Positions 1 to 6,107 of a DNA stretch of 8,823 bases are shown in pieces. The stretch lies in NCBI GenBank assembly GCA_030639305.1, contig DAOWCY010000257.1, forward strand, positions 1 through 8,823, given 5' to 3'. Position numbers and translations under genes: made by a program. Numbering within the stretch: the first letter of the stretch is position 1; each line of letters opens with the position of its first letter. The notes beneath the pieces were generated by a model. That model did no database searches, was not told the DNA's origin, and saw nothing but the letters and a program-made list of their open reading frames with translations. Origin of the DNA: JAGLQA01 sp023135565 (GTDB lineage: Bacteria; Acidobacteriota; Aminicenantia; UBA2199).

Positions 1-217
1 AAGTGACGGGGTGTGTTAGCTAGTCGAAAAGCACCACCGCTTAATCTCTCCCCCGCGCCGCGGGGCTTTTGAAAAAGTTTGAACAAAACTTCTAATAATT
101 GAGAAGCAAAAACGCTGCCTGTCCACAACCCGGACAAGCCGGAACCAAAAAGTTTTAAAAGTTGAAAATATTTTTTTGGCCTGTAAATGCGCTATAATAA
201 ACTGTTTCCAGTCATGC
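1..217. other. Gene-free left end
   Basis: I see no supportable gene here. The stretch contains a GC palindrome plus AT-rich repeat (listed separately), two small imperfect hairpins (arms 89-93 with 102-106 and 120-124 with 132-136), and AT-rich sequence leading to the terminator of the leftward operon. A TATAAT hexamer at 193-198 on the plus strand has no acceptable -35 partner at 16-18 bp and no gene after it, so I do not call a promoter. Confidence 0.6.
51..91. repeat. Composite palindromic repeat, copy A
   Basis: Positions 51-65 form a perfect palindrome with 7-bp arms around a single central C (CCCCGCG-C-CGCGGGG). It is followed directly by CTTTTGAAAAAG and then GTTTGAACAAAACTT. The 26 bases at 66-91 are identical, in the same orientation, to 8729-8754 near the right end of the window. 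A GC palindrome followed by an AT-rich partly self-complementary stretch is the shape shared by the other copies in this window. It may act as a terminator-like or REP-like element; which of these is inference. Confidence 0.8.
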
Positions 218-247
218 AAAAAAAACTCTTGCCAGAAATGTGCAAGA
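218..247 (-). terminator. Intrinsic terminator of the leftward regulator operon
   Basis: Read on the minus strand, a 6-bp perfect stem TCTTGC/GCAAGA (plus-strand arms 227-232 and 242-247) with a 9-base loop is followed, after one base, by eight T (A-run at 218-225 on the plus strand). It lies 24 bases beyond the stop codon at 272-274. This is a classic rho-independent layout and ends the two-gene unit 647-1081 / 272-646. Confidence 0.88.
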
Positions 248-271
248 TTTGACGATTAGGTAACCTCCTGC

Positions 272-646
272 CTATTTGCCTGCCGCCTCCTGGCACCTCT
301 TCTTTTCCCAAAAAGGCTTCGCTACCGAAAAAAACTCCTCCAATACGGCTTCTTTTAAGGCCGGGTTCTTTACCAAATAGTCGATGTACTCCTTTACCCG
401 TTCATCCTCCGGGATAGCAAAAAACTTCTCCCTGTCGAAACGGATAATATTGCCTTCATTTTCGATTTCCCGGAACACCGCCTGCCTCTTTTGCAATTCA
501 TCGATCTCTTTCCTATAAATAATCTTGAACTTCTCTATTAAATGAAAGACCACTTTGCGAACCTCAGGTATCTTTAACAGGTAGATAAGCTCCTTTATAT
601 CGGGCTCTTTTTTAACCGACTCGAAATCGTTTACCATAACCTCCAT
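272..646 (-). CDS. Small helical protein encoded with an XRE regulator, function unknown
   Basis: A 124-residue, highly charged, predicted all-helical protein that I cannot assign to a family. It has no signal peptide, no membrane segment and no recognisable helix-turn-helix. Two segments resemble each other: residues 22-32 (YLLKIPEVRKV) and 90-99 (YLVKNPALKE), each a helix with a proline break, which suggests an internal duplication. The first segment also resembles the non-DNA-binding C-terminal parts of both neighbouring regulators (an [IV]P-x-[VM] motif inside a helix). The start ATG directly follows the TAA of the upstream regulator (TAA-ATG) with a G-rich stretch just before as ribosome binding site, so the two are probably translationally coupled. 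A plausible role is a regulatory partner or antagonist of the regulators; that is inference from motif and context only. The upstream ATG is preferred over the Met at codon 4 because the GGAGGT before codon 4 is too close to it. Confidence 0.8.
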   Translation of the reverse strand: MEVMVNDFESVKKEPDIKELIYLLKIPEVRKVVFHLIEKFKIIYRKEIDELQKRQAVFREIENEGNIIRFDREKFFAIPEDERVKEYIDYLVKNPALKEAVLEEFFSVAKPFWEKKRCQEAAGK

Positions 647-1081
647 TTAGCCCCCCCGCGCCATTCTCTTTTTCTGCTCGAAATAATCTTTGATAAGACC
701 CTCATAGTTTTTCCTGTCCAGCAGGTATTTGACTATTAAGGAGTTTCTCATTATCGGCACTTCAAGACTGACGATAAGCTCGACGACTTCCTTATCCAGG
801 GGAATATCCGGGAAAATTTCCTTGAGACTCTTTACTGGCCGGGGGCGGTTTGGCGAGATAAACTTATCCCCCGCGCCAGTTAAAAGGTAGTTGATGTTCA
901 CATCCAATTCATTCGCCAAAAAGAATAAAACCGCCGGTTTAGGAAACCGGCTGCTGTCCTCGTATTTATAATAAGAATTTAACAATACTCCCAACTTACT
1001 GCTCATCTCTTCGACACTCAAATTCATCGTTTCCCTGACTTCTTTAAGCCTTGCGCCAAATTCGTTTCTTTCTCTGTTCAT
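647..1081 (-). CDS. XRE (Cro/CI) family DNA-binding transcriptional regulator
   Basis: A 144-residue protein with an N-terminal Cro/CI helix-turn-helix at about residues 8-65: FGARLKEVRE (first helix), LSVEEMSSKLGV (HTH core), YYKYE, and FFLANELDVNINYLLTG, the usual closing helix. LLTGAGDKF (66-74) matches the L-L-x-G-x-G-x-x-F signature common at the end of these domains. A C-terminal helical part (about 93-140) contains LEVPIMRNSLIVKYL, related to segments in the two neighbouring genes, and probably serves dimerisation or partner binding. No peptidase or ligand-binding domain is visible. It is the first gene of a two-gene leftward unit, transcribed from a promoter at 1108-1136, and lies divergent to a second XRE-type gene. 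Its own Shine-Dalgarno is weak (CGGAC about 7 bases upstream). Autoregulation is likely for this family and layout but is not shown. Confidence 0.92.
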   Translation of the reverse strand: MNRERNEFGARLKEVRETMNLSVEEMSSKLGVLLNSYYKYEDSSRFPKPAVLFFLANELDVNINYLLTGAGDKFISPNRPRPVKSLKEIFPDIPLDKEVVELIVSLEVPIMRNSLIVKYLLDRKNYEGLIKDYFEQKKRMARGG

Positions 1082-1107
1082 TTTTTTGTCCGTTTTGAAT
1101 GAATCTT

Positions 1108-1136
1108 ATTATACAATATTTTTTCTTTAATTGCAA
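1108..1136 (-). promoter_or_regulatory. Sigma-70-type promoter of the leftward regulator operon
   Basis: On the minus strand TTGCAA (1136-1131) is followed by exactly 17 bases and then a perfect TATAAT (1113-1108). Transcription would begin near 1101, leaving a leader of about 20 bases before the ATG at 1081. Confidence 0.75.
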
Positions 1137-1160
1137 AGATACAGCCGCTTTTCCGTATCT
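1137..1160. promoter_or_regulatory. Inverted repeat next to the leftward promoter, candidate operator
   Basis: AGATAC (1137-1142) and GTATCT (1155-1160) form perfect 6-bp half-sites with an 18-bp centre-to-centre distance, immediately upstream of the leftward -35 hexamer. Dyads of this kind fit dimeric HTH regulators. Which protein binds, and whether it activates or represses, cannot be read from the sequence. Confidence 0.45.
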
Positions 1161-1196
1161 ATAGGGACGCCGGGTGGAAGAAAAACAAAACAATGG

Positions 1197-1225
1197 TTGA
1201 CAAATTGAATAAAATATGCTATTAT
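1197..1225 (+). promoter_or_regulatory. Strong sigma-70-type promoter of the rightward regulator
   Basis: A perfect TTGACA (1197-1202), a 17-base spacer, and TATTAT (1220-1225; five of six consensus bases) preceded by TGC, giving the extended -10 TGn motif. Transcription would start near 1232, about 30 bases before the ATG at 1263. This is the best promoter in the window, which makes sense if it is kept under repression. Confidence 0.88.
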
Positions 1226-1244
1226 TTATCCTTATTGAATAAAA
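1204..1244 (+). promoter_or_regulatory. Paired 11-bp direct repeats overlapping promoter, candidate operators
   Basis: ATTGAATAAAA occurs at 1204-1214, between the -35 and -10 hexamers, and again without mismatch at 1234-1244, just past the expected transcription start. The copies are 30 bp apart, close to three helical turns. The second copy lies within TTATT-G-AATAA (1232-1242), a near-perfect dyad. A diverged copy (TTTGAATGAAT, 1094-1104, 8 of 11) overlaps the expected start of the leftward transcript. The placement fits repression of both promoters by one of the flanking regulators. Confidence 0.55.
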
Positions 1245-1262
1245 AATTATTGGAGAAAAAAA

Positions 1263-1772
1263 ATGACCGGTTTAAAAGACGAAAAAGAATTAAGAGAAGG
1301 CTTCGGTCTCAGGCTGCGGCAATTTAGAGAAAAGGAGATGAAAAAGCAAAACATCGACTTTTTAGGATTCGCCCAAAAAGCGGGCATCCCGGTGGATACG
1401 TTCAGTTCTTACGAGACAAGCGAGCTTTTTCCAGGTGTAGAAGACCTGGTAAAAATTCACCGCGGTTACGGCGTAAATCTCGGCTGGCTGCTTTGTAACC
1501 GGGGAAAGATGTACTATGACAGTGAGAGTGAGATGTTGGCTATCTTCGACAAAATCAGCGCCGAAGAAAACAAAAAACACGAGGAATACAAACTGCTGTT
1601 AAAAATGATGCAAATACCGGAAATGGAAGTTTTTATTTTTAAAATTTTGCAAGCTTTCATAGACTTGCTGTTAACTGCGGATAGTAAAGGGAATTCGATA
1701 GATGTGGGTTTTATGCTGGAAATGCTGGGGAAAAAAGAGTTCTCCCGTCCCGAAAAGAGCGCCGGAAAATAA
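1263..1772 (+). CDS. Divergent XRE-like helix-turn-helix regulator
   Basis: A 169-residue protein with an N-terminal Cro/CI-like domain at about residues 13-78: FGLRLRQFREKEM, FLGFAQKAGIPVDTFSSYE (HTH core with the recognition helix), and VKIHRGYGVNLGWLL. The closing signature is degenerate: WLLCNRGKMYY replaces the usual WLLTGxGxMF, losing the first glycine. An acidic linker follows, then a helical tail with LLLKMMQIPEMEVFIFKIL (about 111-129), which resembles the tail of the 144-residue regulator and residues 19-36 of the 124-residue protein. The C-terminus is Lys-rich. A TGGAG ribosome binding site at 1251-1255 lies 7 bases before the ATG. The gene is monocistronic, closed by a palindrome 20 bases after its stop. 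With its divergent neighbour it may form a mutually repressing pair; this is inferred from the layout. Confidence 0.85.
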   Translation: MTGLKDEKELREGFGLRLRQFREKEMKKQNIDFLGFAQKAGIPVDTFSSYETSELFPGVEDLVKIHRGYGVNLGWLLCNRGKMYYDSESEMLAIFDKISAEENKKHEEYKLLLKMMQIPEMEVFIFKILQAFIDLLLTADSKGNSIDVGFMLEMLGKKEFSRPEKSAGK

Positions 1773-1791
1773 AATACGGGATATTCGCCAA

Positions 1792-1813
1792 CCGGCAGGG
1801 CCCTGCCGGGGGC
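1792..1813 (+). terminator. GC palindrome after the regulator gene, probable terminator and repeat copy B
   Basis: CCGGCAGGG-CCCTGCCGG (1792-1809) is a perfect 18-bp palindrome, folding as at least a 7-bp GC stem with a GGCC loop. No clear T-run follows, so termination would be imperfect or of another type. The 15 bases at 1799-1813 are identical to 8710-8724, placing it in the same repeat family as the other boundary palindromes. Confidence 0.6.
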
Positions 1814-1868
1814 AGAGTAATTTCATAGTAGTTCCTCATGATGCGTGCCTCACCAGGAGACAACGAAA

Positions 1869-1926
1869 TTAAACAAAAGTTTTTTGGGGGGTCAAGGGGG
1901 GCAATTTTTCAAAAAAGCCCCCCTTG
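1869..1926. repeat. Long poly-G/poly-C hairpin element
   Basis: CAAGGGGGGC (1893-1902) and GCCCCCCTTG (1917-1926) are perfect 10-bp complements. The 14-base loop is itself T-rich then A-rich and can extend the stem. A second G6 run lies four bases upstream (1886-1891). The preceding 15 bases (1869-1883) are the reverse complement of 8748-8762 in the right-hand repeat, linking this element to the same family in opposite orientation. It could be a terminator-like structure for transcripts from either side or an immobile remnant of a small mobile repeat. Confidence 0.7.
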
Positions 1927-2038
1927 TCGCCGAAGGCAAAAAGTAATTTCATAATAGAATTTCCAAGAAAAAAAAATTTATGCTCCTAAGTATTGATTTT
2001 TCTTTTCTAATCAGGTAAATAATAGGATGAGGTGAGGT

Positions 2039-3988
2039 ATGAAGAAAATATTTTTTTGTTTTTTTGTTTTTTTACTTTTAAGCCCCGATGTCTCATTGCT
2101 GCACTCCAACACTTTAGCTTTCTCAAATTTCCTGCCCAAAGTTGTGAAACAGGATGACGGAGTAATTATAAGAATCGATACGGTAAATGATAGAAAGGAT
2201 TTCTATCTCTATTACCGCATACCGGGACTTAAAAAATTCCAGGTCAGGAAAATGAAAAAAGATAAGAACGGCAAAATCTATTACCGGTTATCCACAAAAA
2301 ATATTTACGGGAAAAAGATAGAGTACTTTTTTTTGGAACAGGGAAGCAGTCCGGGAAATACCATGTCACCTGTTTTTACCCTGAATAATTTTACAAAAAA
2401 AAGTTCTCCCGAAATTTATTTTATGAATGCCGCAGCTATCACAGAACCGGGTGAAGAAGAGGAAAAGAACTTCTCGATAAAGATAGAACCCTCCTTATCT
2501 ACCGGACCACGACTCTATGACAACTCCGAAAACCCGGATGAGGCTGAGAAAATCGATACCGGCATTAACATGAGGATATACGGGGATATACACGATGAAA
2601 AAGATAGTTTAGGAGTTGATTTCGATTCTACTTTTACTTACCTGAATAATCCTTCCGATACCGAGAGCAAAGTAAGTCTATCCAGCATGATGGTGATGTT
2701 TAAGAAAGGAAGCCATAAATTCGCAGCCGGAGATCTCTCTATATTCAATACCGAGTTCACTACCTCAAATCTCAACAGGAGAGGGCTGTTCTACGAATTG
2801 GATGGAAAGAACCTATACCTGAGTTCATTCTTTACCGATTCACAGCAGAAGATAGGATTTGGCGGTTTCGGGCTGCCGGCTTCGGAAGCCGGTATTTTCG
2901 GGGCAACAGCCGGTTTCAATATTCTTGCGGAGCAAATTCCCGTATTAAAATTGAGAGGTTCGTTTTTGGTAGGAAAAGACAACCTTGAAAGTAAAACAAT
3001 GGTGCTCCTTGAGGAAGTTCCCCGGCAAGGCAGCATGTTTTCGGCCTGGGGTGAATTTAATCTTTTCGAGGAACACGTCGTATTTAGAGGGGAGTATGCC
3101 CGCAGTGACGTTAGCGAAGCAGCCGTTATCAGCAGCACGGAAAAGAAAAAAAATGAGGCCCTGGGTGGTGAAATTAACATTAACTTCGGGGCAGTGTATG
3201 CCGGTGTCGATTACCAAAAGGTGGAAGCCGATTTTAATTCGATTGCCAATCTTTTATTACAAAACGACAGGAAAGGTCTTAACAGCAATATAGGAATAAA
3301 CGTCGAGTTTTTTTCCTTAGATGTTAATTACAGCGATGAAAAAACCTCTTTGAGTAGTACGATCTACCCCATGCTTCATACCAGGACCCTGAATGCGAAT
3401 TTATCCTGGTCTCTCAGCAGTCACCTCAGGGTCGGAGCCAACATAGGCACCAATAACCTCGATTATGATGAATCCACCGGGATGCAGTACGGCGGAAGCG
3501 ATATGGATACCCATAACTACTCGGCAAACTTCGACTACATGTCCGGGGCCAATATGGTAAGCCTAAAATTCGGAAAAACCGAATCCGATACTTTTACTTC
3601 GAATATCGATGGGTCCGCGGCCCTGAACTTAGGTTTCGGCGATCAGCTAACACTAAATTCCAGCCTCTCTTACCAGGAGAATACGAACCTGTTAGATGAA
3701 AGTATCTCAAAAATATATAATATTTTCCTGTACGCAGAGATATCATTTGTTCCCCAGGTTTTCACCCTATCCATGTCCGGGTCCTTATCGAAAAATAAAA
3801 ACAGCTTAAATGACGATTCAAGCTACTTTTCGGGTACTGCCGGACTAAATTTTTATATGTCGAAGATATTTAAAAGTAAGATACAGCCGGTTCTCTCTTT
3901 TAAAGGTAGATACCGGCGGGTCCAATATGGGGCCGCCCCTATAGAGAAGAACGCCGCTTTCTTTTTACAATTCGATCTCTTAGATTAG
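2039..3988 (+). CDS. Exported protein with N-terminal Ig-like domain and outer-membrane beta-barrel-like body
   Basis: A 649-residue protein. A signal peptide is clear: MKK, then a hydrophobic core to about residue 14, with cleavage probably near 23-28; no lipobox cysteine. Residues about 36-117 look like an Ig/E-set domain (a YYR...F..V.M core and IEYFF closing strand). A low-complexity acidic linker (GEEEEK) follows, then from about 145 to the end many alternating amphipathic strands rich in Gly, Ser, Asn and aromatic residues, with turns such as NPSD and DYDESTG, as in outer-membrane beta-barrels. It ends FFLQFDLLD, close to but not exactly the usual terminal aromatic strand. No TonB box, plug, POTRA or OmpA domain is seen. 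It is the first gene of an operon with a PKD-repeat protein, so the two may form a surface assembly. The ribosome binding site is GAGGTGAGG just before ATG. The specific function is unknown to me. Confidence 0.82.
   Translation: MKKIFFCFFVFLLLSPDVSLLHSNTLAFSNFLPKVVKQDDGVIIRIDTVNDRKDFYLYYRIPGLKKFQVRKMKKDKNGKIYYRLSTKNIYGKKIEYFFLEQGSSPGNTMSPVFTLNNFTKKSSPEIYFMNAAAITEPGEEEEKNFSIKIEPSLSTGPRLYDNSENPDEAEKIDTGINMRIYGDIHDEKDSLGVDFDSTFTYLNNPSDTESKVSLSSMMVMFKKGSHKFAAGDLSIFNTEFTTSNLNRRGLFYELDGKNLYLSSFFTDSQQKIGFGGFGLPASEAGIFGATAGFNILAEQIPVLKLRGSFLVGKDNLESKTMVLLEEVPRQGSMFSAWGEFNLFEEHVVFRGEYARSDVSEAAVISSTEKKKNEALGGEININFGAVYAGVDYQKVEADFNSIANLLLQNDRKGLNSNIGINVEFFSLDVNYSDEKTSLSSTIYPMLHTRTLNANLSWSLSSHLRVGANIGTNNLDYDESTGMQYGGSDMDTHNYSANFDYMSGANMVSLKFGKTESDTFTSNIDGSAALNLGFGDQLTLNSSLSYQENTNLLDESISKIYNIFLYAEISFVPQVFTLSMSGSLSKNKNSLNDDSSYFSGTAGLNFYMSKIFKSKIQPVLSFKGRYRRVQYGAAPIEKNAAFFLQFDLLD
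2051..2073 (+). repeat. Tandem T7G octamers in signal-peptide codons
   Basis: Three T7 runs separated by single Gs (TTTTTTTG twice, then TTTTTTT) encode part of the hydrophobic core FFCFFVF of the barrel protein. The unit length of eight and the homopolymer runs would both shift the reading frame on slippage, five to twelve codons after the start. Confidence 0.85.
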
Positions 3989-3997
3989 GGGGTTATT

Positions 3998-6055
3998 ATG
4001 AAAAAAATAATTTTTGTAATTCCATTTTTGTTAGTGTCTATTAATTTATACAGCGCCATTATCGTAAATAGTCAGGGGCCCTATTATGTGGGACAGAAAA
4101 TCGGTTTTAAATCAAATTGTTTTGATCCGGGCAACACTTTTAGTTCCTGTGTTTGGAATTTCGGGGACGGTACTACTATTTCCTTAGGCCCTAAAGATTT
4201 ATCCACTTCGGGCCGCCGCTATCATATCTTTCGCAGTCCCGGCACATACCGGGTTAGTTATTCGCGGAGCGGGCCATCATCCCCTCCTAAATGTTTACCG
4301 CTTACCGAGTACAAAACTATTACGATATCAGAAAACCGTTCTATCCGCATGCTGCGGCGCAGAGCCCCGGTAGGCCGGGAGATTCGATTCGCCCCGGTTA
4401 ATTTTAATACCCCGACCGGCATTCGCTGGGATATGGGAGACGGTACTATTTACACACGGGCAAACAGGAAAACCGCCGGGGGGAGGGGTATTATCGCCCA
4501 CACCTATAAAAAACCCGGGTACTACACTATTAGAGCTTACGACTGGAAAGGCAATCTCAAAACAATTCCCATAACCCTGAATATCAGGTTAGCTGCCCCG
4601 GTAATTGACTTTATACCCAAATCCCCACGGGTTGACGAAACTGTCGGATTTTTGGTATCCGGGATCGATTCTAATAGTATAGCCTGGAATTTTGGAGATG
4701 GAACGATTGTTAGAGGTAGTGTCAGGGTGAACCATACGTACCGGATGGCCGGCACCTATACAGTCAGCGCCGGTTATATCGATTCGCCCCCCACTGTGAG
4801 CACAAATATTACAGTTTTACCGGAAAACCGTTACATAGCAGCGTCTCCATTAGTAGTAAAACCCAATGAGGAGGTAACTGTCACGGCCTACAATTTCCGC
4901 GGGAAAACGGTCTGGTGGAATTTTGGAGACGGCGTCCAAAAACCGGGCTTTTACCTGGAGAGACATGCCTATGCTGAACCCGGCACTTATACTATAACAG
5001 CCCGGGATGAAGGTGGCAAAAGTGAAAAAAAATTCACTACTAACGTAACAGTAAGAAATATCACAGACCGGGTGAATGTAGAGGTCCTGGAGATACGTTT
5101 GGACAACGGCAAAAACTATAAGATCGTGCCCAGGAATTCTAAACACATTCGCGCTATTTTGAAGATGAAGATGAGAGGCACCGGCATTGTTTCCGGGAGA
5201 TGGGTAGTGGACGGCAGCCCTTTTGAATTTTTCAATGAAGTAGTATACCAGGGCCGGCTAAAAGAGATCTACACCAGGAAAGTACCCGGGCTGCCTACAA
5301 TCGAACCCGGGCTGCATACTATTACCTTAGAACTTACCCGGCCCGCTCTTACCGAAGATAACATGACTTTTCCCGTGTTGAAATACTTTGTGCTTGCCGG
5401 GGAGAATATCGTGGAAATTATCTCGCCCCAGGATGGTTTTGTCGCCAAAGATAAGGATCCCCTCGAATTCTCCTGGAAGGAAGCCAGGGGAGTATCGAGG
5501 TACCAGGTTGCTTTTTCAAATTACCTGAATCCCCTCTTTGAAAATGCGCCTTCAATAAACTGGCTCGATGTCACAGCCCGGTTAAAATTCAAACCCGGTG
5601 CGAATATATGGAACAAGATAAAAAGAAACCGCTGGACCTACTGGAAAGTCAGGGCCTTAGACATCGATAACAATGTGGTTGCGGAGAGTGGTATCAATGA
5701 TATAAAGGTTGTTATTGCCGAAGCAAAAGTCGATATAAACAAGGTTACTAACCTAAATGGGGAAGCTGTCGAAATGACCCGGAACAATATAACAAGCAGC
5801 GAGGATGATATCCTGGTTCACGGCAGCCTCGAATATATGGGCAGTGCCGAATTTTTAGTGCTGCGGGTTTACGCGGATGAAGAATTGGTAGACCTGCTGC
5901 TGTTCCGGGATGTTAAAAAGAATGAAAAAAGGGAATTTGAAACATCGATACCCAATAAGAAGAGGCAAACGAAGATAGTATTCCAGGTACTCAACACATC
6001 TTCGCCCGCGGTTATTGTCGGCATCCACGGGATGATTTTGAAAAACAGTAATTAA
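3998..6055 (+). CDS. Secreted multi-PKD-domain protein with C-terminal Fn3-like region
   Basis: A 685-residue exported protein: Sec signal peptide MKKIIFVIPFLLVSINLYSA with cleavage after SA (residue 20). Four PKD domains follow, each with the W-x-x-G-D-G core and a later PG/AG-(T/Y)Y strand: WNFGDGT 53-59 with PGTY 81-84; WDMGDGT 144-150 with PGYY 173-176; WNFGDGT 230-236 with AGTYTV 251-256; WNFGDG 307-312 with PGTYTI 328-333. Residues about 357-470 form a further beta domain, and about 471-570 resembles an Fn3-type fold (SPQDG...LEFSWKEA...YQVAFS). The last 115 residues are another unassigned beta-rich region. No protease, glycosidase, dockerin or sorting signal is visible. Cys41 and Cys51 in the first PKD domain could form a disulfide. 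PKD domains usually mediate binding or spacing in extracellular proteins. It starts 9 bp after the barrel gene with a GGGGGTT ribosome binding site, so co-expression is likely. Confidence 0.9.
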   Translation: MKKIIFVIPFLLVSINLYSAIIVNSQGPYYVGQKIGFKSNCFDPGNTFSSCVWNFGDGTTISLGPKDLSTSGRRYHIFRSPGTYRVSYSRSGPSSPPKCLPLTEYKTITISENRSIRMLRRRAPVGREIRFAPVNFNTPTGIRWDMGDGTIYTRANRKTAGGRGIIAHTYKKPGYYTIRAYDWKGNLKTIPITLNIRLAAPVIDFIPKSPRVDETVGFLVSGIDSNSIAWNFGDGTIVRGSVRVNHTYRMAGTYTVSAGYIDSPPTVSTNITVLPENRYIAASPLVVKPNEEVTVTAYNFRGKTVWWNFGDGVQKPGFYLERHAYAEPGTYTITARDEGGKSEKKFTTNVTVRNITDRVNVEVLEIRLDNGKNYKIVPRNSKHIRAILKMKMRGTGIVSGRWVVDGSPFEFFNEVVYQGRLKEIYTRKVPGLPTIEPGLHTITLELTRPALTEDNMTFPVLKYFVLAGENIVEIISPQDGFVAKDKDPLEFSWKEARGVSRYQVAFSNYLNPLFENAPSINWLDVTARLKFKPGANIWNKIKRNRWTYWKVRALDIDNNVVAESGINDIKVVIAEAKVDINKVTNLNGEAVEMTRNNITSSEDDILVHGSLEYMGSAEFLVLRVYADEELVDLLLFRDVKKNEKREFETSIPNKKRQTKIVFQVLNTSSPAVIVGIHGMILKNSN

Positions 6056-6059
6056 CCCT

Positions 6060-6096
6060 GCCTCCGGCGGCCCCTGCCGGGGAGGCCAAACTTTTA
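6060..6096. terminator. Hairpin between convergent genes, probable bidirectional terminator and repeat copy C
   Basis: GCCTCC (6060-6065) pairs with GGAGGC (6081-6086), and inside them GGC (6066-6068) can pair with GCC (6076-6078). AAACTTTTAATTATTT follows. It occupies the 52-bp gap between the stop codons of the PKD gene and cysS. It shares the CTCCGGCGGCC and CTGCCGGGG segments plus GGCCAAACTTTT with the copy at 8701-8757. The T-run is short, so termination strength is uncertain. Confidence 0.65.
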
Positions 6097-6107
6097 ATTA
6101 TTTAGAA

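Larger units (their letters stand above)
1773..2038. other. Repeat-rich intergenic spacer
   Basis: No gene is visible in these 266 bases. The spacer contains the GC palindrome at 1792-1809, a long C/G hairpin at 1893-1926, and a 16-base direct repeat (AGTAATTTCATA-G/A-TAG) at 1816-1831 and 1942-1957 with one mismatch, 126 bp apart. It ends with the upstream region of the barrel gene, where a weak -35-like TTGATT (1993-1998) lies 17 bp before TAAATA (2016-2021). That promoter is not convincing. Confidence 0.6.

Noticed and set aside
193..198. TATAAT on the plus strand as a promoter
   Set aside because: No -35-like hexamer at suitable spacing, and it points into the convergent terminator with no gene or RNA recognisable downstream.
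16..219. Minus-strand open frame of 67 codons at the left end
   Set aside because: Its C-terminal part is a translation of the palindromic repeat, it lies beyond a clear terminator, and it has no ribosome binding site or recognisable protein features.
869..878. CCCCCGCGCC inside the 144-residue regulator gene resembling the left-end palindrome
   Set aside because: It encodes the conserved GAG part of the LLTGAGDKF signature and has no palindromic partner, so it is codon usage rather than a repeat copy.
2791..3293. Open frames on both strands inside the barrel gene
   Set aside because: They are shadows of a single long gene with a signal peptide and continuous barrel-like sequence; none has its own start signals or recognisable protein features.
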